Of a stretch of DNA of 64,000 nt, positions 1 to 7,831 are shown piece by piece; position 1 is the stretch's first letter; each line of letters opens with the position of its first letter. A program made the translations under genes and the position numbers. The stretch covers positions 1,426,001-1,490,000 of the forward strand of contig NZ_SOBN01000002.1 of NCBI RefSeq assembly GCF_004365705.1, given 5' to 3'. The DNA comes from Streptomyces sp. 846.5 (GTDB lineage: Bacteria; Actinomycetota; Actinomycetes; Streptomycetales; Streptomycetaceae). The notes beneath the pieces were generated by a model, which ran no database searches, had not been told where the DNA came from, and was given only the letters and a program-made list of their open reading frames with translations.

Positions 1-2
1 CC

Positions 3-39
3 GAGAACTTCACTGACGCTTATAGAGAATGATATTCTC
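3..39. promoter_or_regulatory. Tandem operator of the GAGAAT regulon, upstream of the Rieske operon
   Basis: A perfect 6-3-6 palindrome GAGAAT-GAT-ATTCTC lies at 25-39. A degenerate copy GAGAAC-TTC-ACTGAC (8 of 12 matches) lies at 3-17, centred 22 bp upstream. The strong site ends 19 bp before the ATG at 59, a position that fits repression. The same arrangement recurs at ten other promoters in the window. Binding by a TetR-type repressor is inferred. Confidence 0.75.
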
Positions 40-58
40 ACTTCAGAGAGGGGTGACC

Positions 59-1324
59 ATGCCACACTTCACCAAGCCTGCGACGGGTAGCTGGACCGAG
101 CAGTACCCGGAACTGGGCACAGGTCCTGTCAACTACGAGGACTCCGTCGATCCCGCCTACTACGCGTCCGAGCAGGCGGCCATCTTCAAGCGGACCTGGC
201 TGAACGTCGGCCGGGTCGAGCTGGTGCCCAGGGCCGGCAGCTACTTCACCAAGGAGCTGGCTGCCGCCGACACCTCGCTGATCATCGTGCGGGGCAAGGA
301 CAAGGAGATCCGCGCCTTCCACAACGTCTGCCGGCACCGCGGCAACAAGCTGGTCTGGAACGACTTCCCACGCGAGGAGGTCAAGGGCACCTGCCGCCAG
401 TTCACCTGCAAGTACCACGCCTGGCGCTACGGCCTGGACGGCGAACTGACCTTCATCCAGCAGGAGGAGGAGTTCTTCGGCGTCGAGAAGAGCGAGTACG
501 GCCTCAAGGCGGTGCGCTGCGAGATCTGGGAAGGGTTCATCTTCGTCAACCTGGACCAGGACACACAGCCGCTCGTGGAGTACCTCGGCGAGATGGCCAA
601 GGGCCTGGAGGGCTACCCCTTCCACGAGATGACCGAGGTCTTCACCTACAAGGCGGACATCGGCAGCAACTGGAAGCTGTTCATCGACGCGTTCGCGGAG
701 TTCTACCACGCGCCGGTGCTGCACCAGAAGCAGGCCACCAAGGACGAGTCCGAGAAGCTGCTCAGCTACGGCTTCGAGGCGCTGCACTACGAGCTCCGCA
801 GCCCGCACTCGATGATCTCGTCCTGGGGCGGGATGGCCCCGCCGAAGGACCCCGCGATGGTCAAACCCATCGAACGGGCGCTGCGCAGCGGCCTGTTCGG
901 CCCCTGGGACAAGCCCGCCATCGACGGCCTGGACAAGCTGCCGCCCGGCCTCAACCCGGCCCGGCACCGCTCCTGGGGCACCGACTCCTTCGAGTTCTTC
1001 CCCAACTTCACCCTGCTGTTCTGGGCGCCCGGGTGGTACCTCACCTACCACTACTGGCCGACCGCGGTCGACCGGCACACCTTCGAGGCCAACCTGTACT
1101 TCGTGCCCGCGAAGACCGCGAGCCAGCGGCTGGCCCAGGAGCTCGCGGCGGTGACCTTCAAGGAGTACGCCCTCCAGGACGCCAACACCCTGGAGGCCAC
1201 CCAGTCGATGCTCAAGGGCCGGATCGTCACCGACTTCCCGCTCAACGACCAGGAGATCCTGCTCCGCCACCTGCACAAGGTGGTCGGGGACTATGTGAAG
1301 GAGCACGCCGATGCTGCCGGCTGA
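59..1324 (+). CDS. Rieske [2Fe-2S] ring-hydroxylating oxygenase, alpha subunit
   Basis: 421 aa, cytoplasmic non-heme iron oxygenase. The Rieske cluster ligands are C91-x-H93 and C117-x2-H120. The mononuclear iron site is the motif around H217 and H222 (EFYHAPVLH), with a likely third ligand Asp near residue 374 in ALQDANTLE. The ATG at 59 is preceded by GAGAGGGG at 46-53. An upstream in-frame ATG at 29 falls inside the operator palindrome and is rejected. It heads an operon with the small protein at 1311 (14-bp overlap) and an amidohydrolase. No reductase is adjacent; the KshB-like reductase at 45367 carries the same operator and is the best candidate electron donor (inference). The substrate is unknown; the length exceeds KshA (about 380 aa), so I do not call it KshA. 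Confidence 0.92.
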   Translation: MPHFTKPATGSWTEQYPELGTGPVNYEDSVDPAYYASEQAAIFKRTWLNVGRVELVPRAGSYFTKELAAADTSLIIVRGKDKEIRAFHNVCRHRGNKLVWNDFPREEVKGTCRQFTCKYHAWRYGLDGELTFIQQEEEFFGVEKSEYGLKAVRCEIWEGFIFVNLDQDTQPLVEYLGEMAKGLEGYPFHEMTEVFTYKADIGSNWKLFIDAFAEFYHAPVLHQKQATKDESEKLLSYGFEALHYELRSPHSMISSWGGMAPPKDPAMVKPIERALRSGLFGPWDKPAIDGLDKLPPGLNPARHRSWGTDSFEFFPNFTLLFWAPGWYLTYHYWPTAVDRHTFEANLYFVPAKTASQRLAQELAAVTFKEYALQDANTLEATQSMLKGRIVTDFPLNDQEILLRHLHKVVGDYVKEHADAAG

Positions 1325-1631
1325 GTTCGCGGAGTTGGAGCCGTACAGCGAGTGGGTCCTCGCCAAGGAGCCGGAGCGCTACGCCAAGCGGCTGGCCAGC
1401 TCCATGGGGGAGATGCAGGCCTTCTACGACGCGGCGTTCCCGCTGCTGGAGCGGGTCATGGCGTACCTGGACACCTTCCCGCTGGACGACCTGCCCGAGC
1501 CGGAGCACAACCTGCTGCTGCTCAGCTACTCCCTGGTCATGGTGTCGTTCCCGGTGGAGGTCTGGAAGCAGGCCCGGGTGCCGGACAGCGGCGCCGCCTA
1601 CCTCGACCTCCTCGTCGAACCCAGGGTCTGA
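1311..1631 (+). CDS. Small uncharacterised protein coupled to the Rieske oxygenase
   Basis: 106 aa, acidic, predicted mostly helical, with no cysteines, no signal peptide and no membrane segment. The start ATG lies inside the last codons of the Rieske gene (14-bp overlap), so translation is probably coupled. Conserved-looking stretches are EWVLAKEPERYAKRL near the N-terminus and a hydrophobic LLLLSYSLVMVSFPVEVW near residues 67-84. I do not recognise the family. It has no ferredoxin or SnoaL-like beta-subunit features, so it is not a standard dioxygenase beta subunit. A role as oxygenase accessory or substrate-handling subunit is inference from position only. Confidence 0.8.
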   Translation: MLPAEFAELEPYSEWVLAKEPERYAKRLASSMGEMQAFYDAAFPLLERVMAYLDTFPLDDLPEPEHNLLLLSYSLVMVSFPVEVWKQARVPDSGAAYLDLLVEPRV

Positions 1632-1634
1632 CCC

Positions 1635-2852
1635 GTGGTCACCCTCAGAGCCGCCCGCGTCCTGCACGTGGAGACGGGGGAGATCGCGGAACCGGGTCTG
1701 GTCACCGTGGAGGGTGACCGGATCACCGGCGTCGGCAGCGGCGGCGGAAACGGGGGTGACGTCATCGACCTGGGCGACGTCACCCTCCTCCCCGGCCTGA
1801 TGGACATGGAGGTCAACCTGCTGATGGGCGGACGCGGGGAGACCGGCGTCCTCTCCCACGTCCAGGACGACCCGCCGCTGCGCATGCTCCGCGCCGTGGG
1901 CAACGCCCGCCGGACCCTGCGCTCCGGGTTCACCACCGTCAGGAACCTCGGCCTGTTCGTCAAGACCGGCGGCTACCTGCTGGACGTCGCCCTGGCCAAG
2001 GCCATCGACGCGGGGTGGATCGACGGACCCCGCGTCGTCCCGGCCGGACACGCGATCAGCCCGACCGGCGGCCATCTGGACCCCACCATGTTCACCGCCT
2101 ACGCACCCGGGATCATGCCCCTTTCGCTGGAGGAGGGGATAGCGAACGGGGTCGACGAGGTGCGCAAGGCGGTGCGGTACCAGATCAAGCACGGCGCGCA
2201 GCTGATCAAGGTCTGCGCGTCGGGAGGGGTGATGTCGCACACCGGCACCCCGGGGGCGCAGCACTACTCCGACGAGGAGCTCCGGGCCATCGTGGACGAG
2301 GCCCACCGGCGCGGGCTCAAGGTGGCGGCGCACACCCATGGCGCCGCCGCCGTCCGGGCCGCGGTGGAGGCCGGGATCGACTGCATCGAGCACGGCTTCC
2401 TGCTGGACGACGACACCATCGCGCTGATGGCCGAACGCGGCACCTTCCTGGTGCCGACCACGGCGCTGACCGAGGGCATGGACCTCTCCGGGGCCGCCCC
2501 CGAGCTCAAGGCGAAGGCGGCCGAGGTGTTCCCGCTGGCACAGACAGTGGTCGCCAGGGCCGTCAAGGCCGGGGTGCGGATCGCGGTCGGCACCGACGCG
2601 CCGGCCATTCCGCACGGCCGCGGCGCCCATGAGCTCATCGCCCTGGTCAAACGCGGGATGACACCGCTGGAGGTGCTCCGGGCCGCGACCGTCAACTCCG
2701 CCGAGCTCATCGGCGCCGACGACCGCGGCCGGATCGCCCAGGGACTGCTGGCCGACCTGGTCGCGGTCCCCGGCAACCCGCTGGACGACATCTCGGTGAC
2801 GGCCGACGTCCGCTTCGTCATGAAGGGCGGCAAGGTCTTCCGGAACGACTGA
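1635..2852 (+). CDS. Amidohydrolase-superfamily protein (COG1228-like) with altered metal motif
   Basis: 405 aa, GTG start 3 bp after the preceding stop. It has an amidohydrolase fold: an N-terminal beta segment, then PGLMDM, then the barrel. Most metal ligands are present: Lys in LIKVCASGG, His in AAHTHG, His in CIEHG and Asp in VGTDAP. The usual HxH after PGLxD is replaced by E-x-N (PGLMDMEVNLL). Either the metal centre differs from the standard binuclear one or the enzyme binds only one metal; this cannot be settled by reading. It is the last gene of the Rieske operon and is followed by a hairpin. Hydrolysis of a C-N or C-O bond in a ring-opened intermediate or lactone is plausible but unproven. 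Confidence 0.85.
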   Translation: MVTLRAARVLHVETGEIAEPGLVTVEGDRITGVGSGGGNGGDVIDLGDVTLLPGLMDMEVNLLMGGRGETGVLSHVQDDPPLRMLRAVGNARRTLRSGFTTVRNLGLFVKTGGYLLDVALAKAIDAGWIDGPRVVPAGHAISPTGGHLDPTMFTAYAPGIMPLSLEEGIANGVDEVRKAVRYQIKHGAQLIKVCASGGVMSHTGTPGAQHYSDEELRAIVDEAHRRGLKVAAHTHGAAAVRAAVEAGIDCIEHGFLLDDDTIALMAERGTFLVPTTALTEGMDLSGAAPELKAKAAEVFPLAQTVVARAVKAGVRIAVGTDAPAIPHGRGAHELIALVKRGMTPLEVLRAATVNSAELIGADDRGRIAQGLLADLVAVPGNPLDDISVTADVRFVMKGGKVFRND

Positions 2853-2877
2853 GCTATGCGGGAACGAGTGAGCATCA

Positions 2878-2906
2878 GAGGCCGTCCGCCTGCCGCGGGC
2901 GGCCTC
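2878..2906 (+). terminator. Hairpin terminator after the Rieske operon
   Basis: 12-bp arms (2878-2889 and 2895-2906) with a single G-T wobble and a 5-nt loop, 25 bp after the amidohydrolase stop. No clear T-tract follows, which is usual for actinomycetes. Confidence 0.6.
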
Positions 2907-2928
2907 CGCCATGGGATCCGGGCGGCAC

Positions 2929-2950
2929 GTACTGCAATCTCAGTAGGCCG
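2929..2950 (+). promoter_or_regulatory. Operator shared by the two two-component systems, copy 1
   Basis: GTACTGC-N5-CAGTA-N-GCCG, with the inverted arms TACTG and CAGTA separated by 6 bp. The same string occurs on the minus strand at 6979-7000 upstream of the paralogous kinase gene. It lies 148 bp before the kinase start. It is a likely binding site for one or both NarL-type response regulators (inference). Confidence 0.55.
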
Positions 2951-3097
2951 GAATGCCCGCAGGAGGACGACGACCGGACCTCGCCGACCTGGCAGCCTGG
3001 TTGTCACGACACAGCCGTCGGCCGTCGGCCCTTCGGGCGAGCCGTGGCCCGGTCGGCGACCATGGTCGCAGCAGCCCGACAGGAAGCCGCCACGCCG

Positions 3098-4315
3098 ATG
3101 CTCACCACCTGGCAGAACCTCCAGCGCGACCATGCCCGCAGCCTCGACGCTGCACTGGTCCTGCTGCTGTTCGGCCTCTCCTTCTCCGGCAGCACGATCA
3201 CCTACCGGGGCGGCCCCTCCAGCGTCTCCTGGTGGCCCGCCATGCTGCTGGCCGGAGTCTCCTGCGCCGCCCTGCCGTGGCGCCGCAGCCACCCGCGCGC
3301 GGTCATCGCGGTGACCACCGGCTGCGCCGTCGGGGTGGCCGCGCTGGGCTATCTGCTCACGGTCCTGCTGCTGGGGCCGCTCATGGTGGCCCTGTTCGCC
3401 CTGGCCTTCCGTACCGACCGGAGGACCGCGAACACCTTCGCCCTCACCACGATCGGGCTGCTGGTGGTCACCGCCATCGCGGCCGGTCCCGCGGACGAAC
3501 CGCTCGTGCTCAAGACCATCGCACCCGCCGCCTGGCTGCTGCTCCCCACGTCTCTAGGAACGGTGGCCAGAATGCGCTCGGAGTACCTCGAAGCAGCCCA
3601 GACCCGTGCCGAACAGGCCGAGCGGACCCGGGAGGAGGTGGCCCGGCACCGGGTGGCCGAGGAGCGCATGCGGATCGCCCGCGAGCTGCACGACGTCGTC
3701 GCCCACCACCTCGCGCTGGCCAACGCCCAGGCCGGCACCGCCGCCCATGTCGTGCGCAACCGTCCCGACCAGGCCCAGCAGATGCTCGCCGAGCTCAGCG
3801 CCACCACCTCGTCGGCGCTGCGCGAGCTCAAGGCCGCGGTCGGCCTGCTGCGCCAGGCCAGCGACCAGGACGCGCCGCTGGAACCGGCCCCCGGACTGGC
3901 CCGGCTGCCCGATCTGGTCGCGGTCCTCTCGGCCGCCGGGCTCGACGTCACCGTCACCGTCGCCGACGAGGGCATCCCGCGACCGCTCTCCCCGGGAGCC
4001 GACCTCACGGCCTACCGGATCGTGCAGGAGGCGCTCACCAATGTCACCAAGCACGCGGGCACCAAGGAAGCACGGGTGGAGCTGGCGTACTCCCATGAAT
4101 GGCTGGCCATCACGGTCACCGACCAGGGCGGCCCGGCCGCCCCCGAGCCGTCCGCCCCCGCCGCGGGCAGCGGCTACGGCCTCATCGGCATGCGCGAACG
4201 CGCCCACTCGGTCGGCGGCCACCTGCGAACCGGCCCGCGCCCCGGCGGCGGGTTCCAGGTCACCGCCGAACTGCCGCTGCCCGCCCACTTCCCGAAAGAA
4301 GACCCCAGCTCATGA
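3098..4315 (+). CDS. Sensor histidine kinase, NarL-partner type (HisKA_3)
   Basis: 405 aa, membrane-bound. About five or six hydrophobic segments lie between residues 17 and 153, then a short coiled-coil linker rich in E and R. The HisKA_3 dimerisation helix carries the phosphoacceptor H198 in ARELHDVVAHH. A C-terminal HATPase domain shows TAYRIVQEALTNVTKHA (N box) and GYGLIGMRERA (G box). There is no large extracellular sensor loop. ATG 3098 was chosen for the AGGAAG at 3080-3085; GTG 3044 and ATG 3062 are in-frame alternatives. The stop overlaps the regulator start (ATGA). It is a close paralogue of the kinase at 5648-6844. It has no obvious link to the catabolic genes. Confidence 0.9.
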   Translation: MLTTWQNLQRDHARSLDAALVLLLFGLSFSGSTITYRGGPSSVSWWPAMLLAGVSCAALPWRRSHPRAVIAVTTGCAVGVAALGYLLTVLLLGPLMVALFALAFRTDRRTANTFALTTIGLLVVTAIAAGPADEPLVLKTIAPAAWLLLPTSLGTVARMRSEYLEAAQTRAEQAERTREEVARHRVAEERMRIARELHDVVAHHLALANAQAGTAAHVVRNRPDQAQQMLAELSATTSSALRELKAAVGLLRQASDQDAPLEPAPGLARLPDLVAVLSAAGLDVTVTVADEGIPRPLSPGADLTAYRIVQEALTNVTKHAGTKEARVELAYSHEWLAITVTDQGGPAAPEPSAPAAGSGYGLIGMRERAHSVGGHLRTGPRPGGGFQVTAELPLPAHFPKEDPSS

Positions 4316-4992
4316 CCATCCGCGTCCTGCTCGCCGACGACCAGGCCCTCCTCCGGGCGACCTTCCGGATCCTGATCGACTCCTGCGACGACCTGGAGGT
4401 GGTCGCCGAGGCCGCCGACGGGGCGGAGGCCGTCGAGCTGACCCGCACCCACCAGCCCGACGTGGTCGTGATGGACATCCGTATGCCCGGCATGGACGGA
4501 CTGACCGCCACCGCCGCCATCTGCGGGGACCCTGAACTCGCGGCCACCCATGTGCTGATCCTGACCACCTTCGAGATCGACGAGTACGTCGCCAAGGCCG
4601 TCCGCGCCGGCGCCGGAGGCTTCCTGGGCAAGGACGTCAGCACCGACGAACTCCTCGCCGGTATCCGCATCGTGGCCGCCGGTGACGCCCTGCTGTCCCC
4701 CGTCGCCACCCGCGCGCTGATCTCCCGCTTCCTGGTCTCCCCCGACCCGGACGCGCACCTCGCGCCGCCCGAGCAGCTCGCCGCCCTGACCACCCGCGAG
4801 CGGGAGGTGATGGCGCTGGCCGCGCACGGCAAGTCCAACCAGGAGATCGCCGAGGAGCTCTTCGTCAGCCACCTCACCATCCGCACCCACATCCAGCGGG
4901 CCATGATGAAACTGGCCGCCCGCGACCGGGCCCAACTCGTGGTGATCGCCTATCAGTCCGGCCTGGTGAAGCCCGGGCCGCCGCCGGCCTGA
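4312..4992 (+). CDS. Response regulator, NarL/LuxR family
   Basis: 226 aa. The receiver domain has the acidic pair D9-D10, the phosphoacceptor D55 in VVMDIRMPG, Thr in LILTTFE and Lys in GGFLGKD. The LuxR-type HTH near residues 155-205 reads LTTREREVMALAAHGKSNQEIAEELF up to LTIRTHIQRAMMKL. It is translationally coupled to its kinase. Its 3' end overlaps the 3' end of the convergent paralogue by 40 bp (4953-4992). It is a DNA-binding activator or repressor with unknown targets; the palindromes at 2929 and 6979 are candidate sites. Confidence 0.92.
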   Translation: MTIRVLLADDQALLRATFRILIDSCDDLEVVAEAADGAEAVELTRTHQPDVVVMDIRMPGMDGLTATAAICGDPELAATHVLILTTFEIDEYVAKAVRAGAGGFLGKDVSTDELLAGIRIVAAGDALLSPVATRALISRFLVSPDPDAHLAPPEQLAALTTREREVMALAAHGKSNQEIAEELFVSHLTIRTHIQRAMMKLAARDRAQLVVIAYQSGLVKPGPPPA

Positions 4993-5648
4993 ACCAGGCC
5001 GGTCTCGTACGCGATCACCACCAGCTGGGCGCGGTCCCTGGCGCCCAGCTTCATCATCGACCGGTTGGCGTGGGTCTTCGCGGTGACCGTGGTGATGAAG
5101 AGGCGTTCGGCGATCTCGTCGTTGGACAGCCCCAGCGCGACGAGCCCCACCACCTCGCGCTCACGGGGCGTCAGCACGTCCAGCCGGCCGGGGTCGGCCT
5201 GTTGGCCGCCCACCGCGGGCTGGGCCAGGAACCGGGAGATCAGCCCCCGGGTGGCGACCGGGGACAGCAGCGCCTCCCCTTCTGCCACCACCCTGATGGC
5301 TTCCAGCAGCTGGGCCGGCTCGATCCCCTTGCCGAGGAAGCCGCTGGCGCCGGCCCGCAGCGCCTCCACCACGAACTCGTCCACCTCGAAGGTGGTCAGC
5401 ACCAGCACCTTGACCCCGGCCAGGTCCTCGTCCGCGCCGATCAGCCGGGTGGCGGCGATGCCGTCGACCTCGGGCATCCGGATGTCCATCAGCACCACGT
5501 CCGCGCGTTGACTGCGGGCCAGCTCCACCGCCTCGCGGCCGTTGGCCGCCTCGCCGACGACCTCCATGTCCGCCTGGGCGTTGATGAGCAGTTTGAAGGT
5601 GCCGCGCAGCAGCGCCTGGTCGTCCGCGAGCAGGACTCGAATGGTCAT
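4953..5648 (-). CDS. Response regulator, NarL/LuxR family (paralogue)
   Basis: 231 aa. The receiver has D9-D10, D55 in VLMDIRMPE and Lys in GFLGKG. The LuxR HTH is LTPREREVVGLVALGLSNDEIAERLF up to TAKTHANRSMMKL. It starts with nearly the same residues as the convergent regulator (MTIRVLLADDQALLR), so the pair arose by duplication. The ATG overlaps the stop of the kinase upstream (ATGA). Its C-terminus runs into the C-terminal coding sequence of the opposite regulator. Confidence 0.92.
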   Translation of the reverse strand: MTIRVLLADDQALLRGTFKLLINAQADMEVVGEAANGREAVELARSQRADVVLMDIRMPEVDGIAATRLIGADEDLAGVKVLVLTTFEVDEFVVEALRAGASGFLGKGIEPAQLLEAIRVVAEGEALLSPVATRGLISRFLAQPAVGGQQADPGRLDVLTPREREVVGLVALGLSNDEIAERLFITTVTAKTHANRSMMKLGARDRAQLVVIAYETGLVQAGGGPGFTRPD

Positions 5649-6844
5649 CAGAGAGCCTTCTGGGGGTGGGGGTCGGTCGGGCGCGGGGGCAGCGGCAGTT
5701 CGGCGCGGACGAGGAAGCCGCCACGCGGTTCGGGGCCTGCGGTGAGGGTGCCGCCGACGGTGGCGGCGCGCTCGCGCATGCCGATCAGACCGTGTCCGGT
5801 CCCGGGGGCGTCCACCCGAGTGCCGGCCCCCTCGTTGGCGACGGTGATGGACAGCGCGTTGGCCCCGTAGTCGAGGGTCAGCCGGACCGGCCGGCCCGGG
5901 GCGTGCTTGTGGGCGTTGGTCAGCGCCTCCTGGACGATCCGATACGCCGTCAGGTCCACGGCGGGGGCAAGCTGGTGCTGCTCCTTGTCGCAGCCGACCT
6001 CGACCGGGAGCCCGGACTGCCGGAAGGAGGCGACCAGCCGGTCCAGGTCGGCCAGGCCCGGCAGGGGCTCGCGCGAGGCGGGCTGGTCGTCGTCCGTCTG
6101 CCGCAGCAGCCCGACGGTAGCCCGCAGTTCGTCCAGCGCGGTGCGGCTGGTCTCCTTGATGTGGGCGAGCGCCTCGTAGGCCGCGTCCGGGTCGGTGCGC
6201 AGCAGGTGGTGGGCCACCCCCGCCTGGGCGTTGACCAGGGTGATGTGGTGGGCCACCACGTCGTGCAGTTCCCGGGCGATGCGGACCCGCTCGTCGGCGA
6301 CCCGGCGCCGGGCCTCCTCCTCCCGGGTGCGCTCGGCCCGGGCCGCGCGTTCCTCCAGCCCGGCGAGGCGCAGCCGACGACTGCGGACGGTGACACCGAT
6401 GGCGGTCGCCGCGACCAGCAGGTCCAGGGCGATCAGACCGGTCATCGGGGTCTTCGACGAGGGGGTGGTGAGCGCGGCCACCACCGTGACGACCAGGGCT
6501 GCGACGCCGCCCGCGGTCCAGGCGGTGCGCCGGGACGTCCTGACGGCCATCGAGTACGCCGCGACCATGCTCGCCGCGGGCACCAGCGGGGTGCTGTGGT
6601 CGACGACCAGGTGCAGGATGTCCACCGCGACGGCCGCCGCCAGCACCGCGAGCGGCCAACGGCTGCGGTACAGCAGCGGCGCGCAGGCCAGCGCCGTCAG
6701 CAGGACGCCGCTCCACTCCGGGGGGTGCCAGTTGCCGCCGACCACCATGGAGACGCACAGCGCGACCACGATCACGACCAGCCCCGGGGCGATGTCCCCG
6801 GCCCGCTCGTGCCGGGCGAACCACGCCCGTGCCGCGTTCAGCAT
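5648..6844 (-). CDS. Sensor histidine kinase, NarL-partner type (paralogue)
   Basis: 398 aa from the ATG at 6844, which has GGGAG 8 nt upstream; a GTG at 6853 would add three residues. Several hydrophobic segments occupy roughly residues 20-145. Then come the HisKA_3 motif RIARELHDVVAHHITLVNAQAG and a HATPase domain with YRIVQEALTNAHKHAPG and GHGLIGMRERA. It shares domain order and wording with the kinase at 3098, which shows an inverted duplication of the whole kinase-regulator unit. The leader contains a strong hairpin (6871-6916) and the shared operator (6979-7000). Confidence 0.9.
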   Translation of the reverse strand: MLNAARAWFARHERAGDIAPGLVVIVVALCVSMVVGGNWHPPEWSGVLLTALACAPLLYRSRWPLAVLAAAVAVDILHLVVDHSTPLVPAASMVAAYSMAVRTSRRTAWTAGGVAALVVTVVAALTTPSSKTPMTGLIALDLLVAATAIGVTVRSRRLRLAGLEERAARAERTREEEARRRVADERVRIARELHDVVAHHITLVNAQAGVAHHLLRTDPDAAYEALAHIKETSRTALDELRATVGLLRQTDDDQPASREPLPGLADLDRLVASFRQSGLPVEVGCDKEQHQLAPAVDLTAYRIVQEALTNAHKHAPGRPVRLTLDYGANALSITVANEGAGTRVDAPGTGHGLIGMRERAATVGGTLTAGPEPRGGFLVRAELPLPPRPTDPHPQKAL

Positions 6845-6870
6845 CTCTTCCACTCCCTCACCGTACGTGC

Positions 6871-6916
6871 CGCGCGCCGGGTGGAGGGGTCAGCGGACCC
6901 CTCCACCCGGCGCGCG
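6871..6916. terminator. Perfect 21-bp-stem hairpin between hydratase and kinase genes
   Basis: The arms 6871-6891 and 6896-6916 are perfect inverted complements with a 4-nt loop and are extremely GC-rich. It lies downstream of the minus-strand hydratase (stop at 7010), so it can terminate the ACAD operon. It also lies between the putative kinase operator (6979-7000) and the kinase start, so it would be in the leader of a transcript from that operator. Confidence 0.7.
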
Positions 6917-6978
6917 TCGGGGTGGAACCAACTCTGCCGATCCGGCGGTCTCTCGTCGTTCGCCGTGCGGCGACACTT

Positions 6979-7000
6979 CGGCGTACTGCGGACGCAGTAC
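6979..7000 (-). promoter_or_regulatory. Operator shared by the two two-component systems, copy 2
   Basis: Read on the minus strand: GTACTGC-N5-CAGTA-N-GCCG, with 8-2-8 palindrome symmetry at 6983-7000. It matches 2929-2950 in arms, spacing and right flank. It lies 135 bp before the kinase start, close to the 148 bp seen for copy 1. Confidence 0.6.
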
Positions 7001-7009
7001 ATCCGGGTC

Positions 7010-7831
7010 TCACTGCTTCTTGATGTGCTCCTTCATCCCGTCCAGCCGGGTCAGGACCGGGTAGCCGCTGACGCTGAGGGCGTTGCCGTGCCCGGTCTCG
7101 TGGATGTCGAACACCGACTGGACGGCCGCGTAGAACCCCTGCACGTCCAGGGTCTGGTTGACCGCCCGCTTGGCCTGGCGCAGCCCGAACGACGGCATCT
7201 GCGCGATCTGCGCGGCCAGCTCCATGGTCGCCGAGTCCAGCTCCTCCAGCGGCACGACCCGGTTGACCATGCCGACCCGCTCCGCCTCCGCGGCGGTGAC
7301 GGCCCGGCCGGTGAACAGGATCTCCTTGGCCTTGCGCGCGCCCAGCTCCCAGGTGTGGCCGTGGTACTCCACCCCGCCGATGCCCATGTAGACCACCGGG
7401 TCGGAGAACTCGGCGTTCTCCGCCGCCACGATCAGGTCGCAGGGCCAGCAGAGCATCAGGCCCCCCGCAATGCACTTGCCCTGCACGGCGGCGATCGACG
7501 GCTTGGGGATGTTGCGCCAGCGCAGTGTGTACTCCAGGTACCTGCGGGTCTCGGCGTTGTAGATCCACTCCAGGGTGATCTCCTGCGGGGCCGGCCAGCG
7601 GTCCTTGAGGTCGTGGCCGGCCGAGAAGTGCCGGCCGTTGCCCCGGAGCACGATGACCTTGACCTCCTCGTCGGTCGCGGCCCGGGTCCAGGCCGCGTCC
7701 AGGTCGTCCAGCAGTGCCATGGTCTGGGCGTTGGCCACCTCGGGACGGTTCAGGGTGATGACCGCCACCCCGTCCTTGGCCTCGTACAGGATCTGGTCCA
7801 CCCGGGTGGCTCCTCTACTCGTCGGGTTCAT
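7010..7831 (-). CDS. Enoyl-CoA hydratase/isomerase family protein
   Basis: 273 aa crotonase fold. The oxyanion-hole motifs are FSAGHDLKD and GKCIAGGLML. The first catalytic Glu of classical hydratases is replaced (GGLML), while GGVEYHG supplies an acidic residue further on, so the reaction may not be simple hydration. The tryptophan-rich sequence before the second oxyanion loop (LEWIYNAETRRYLEYTLRWRN) suggests a bulky substrate. It is the last gene of the six-gene operon that starts at 13063, with an ATGA overlap with the dehydrogenase upstream. Confidence 0.88.
   Translation of the reverse strand: MNPTSRGATRVDQILYEAKDGVAVITLNRPEVANAQTMALLDDLDAAWTRAATDEEVKVIVLRGNGRHFSAGHDLKDRWPAPQEITLEWIYNAETRRYLEYTLRWRNIPKPSIAAVQGKCIAGGLMLCWPCDLIVAAENAEFSDPVVYMGIGGVEYHGHTWELGARKAKEILFTGRAVTAAEAERVGMVNRVVPLEELDSATMELAAQIAQMPSFGLRQAKRAVNQTLDVQGFYAAVQSVFDIHETGHGNALSVSGYPVLTRLDGMKEHIKKQ

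Noticed and set aside
29-58. ATG at 29 as start of the Rieske gene
   Set aside because: It lies inside the operator palindrome 25-39 and has no ribosome site; ATG 59 has GAGAGGGG.
38-1366. Long open frames on the strand opposite to clear genes (for example 38-1366 minus, 1242-2912 minus, 5666-7921 plus, 15155-17890 plus)
   Set aside because: They are Val/Gly/Arg-rich frames caused by high GC at third positions of the real genes; no domain motif is visible.
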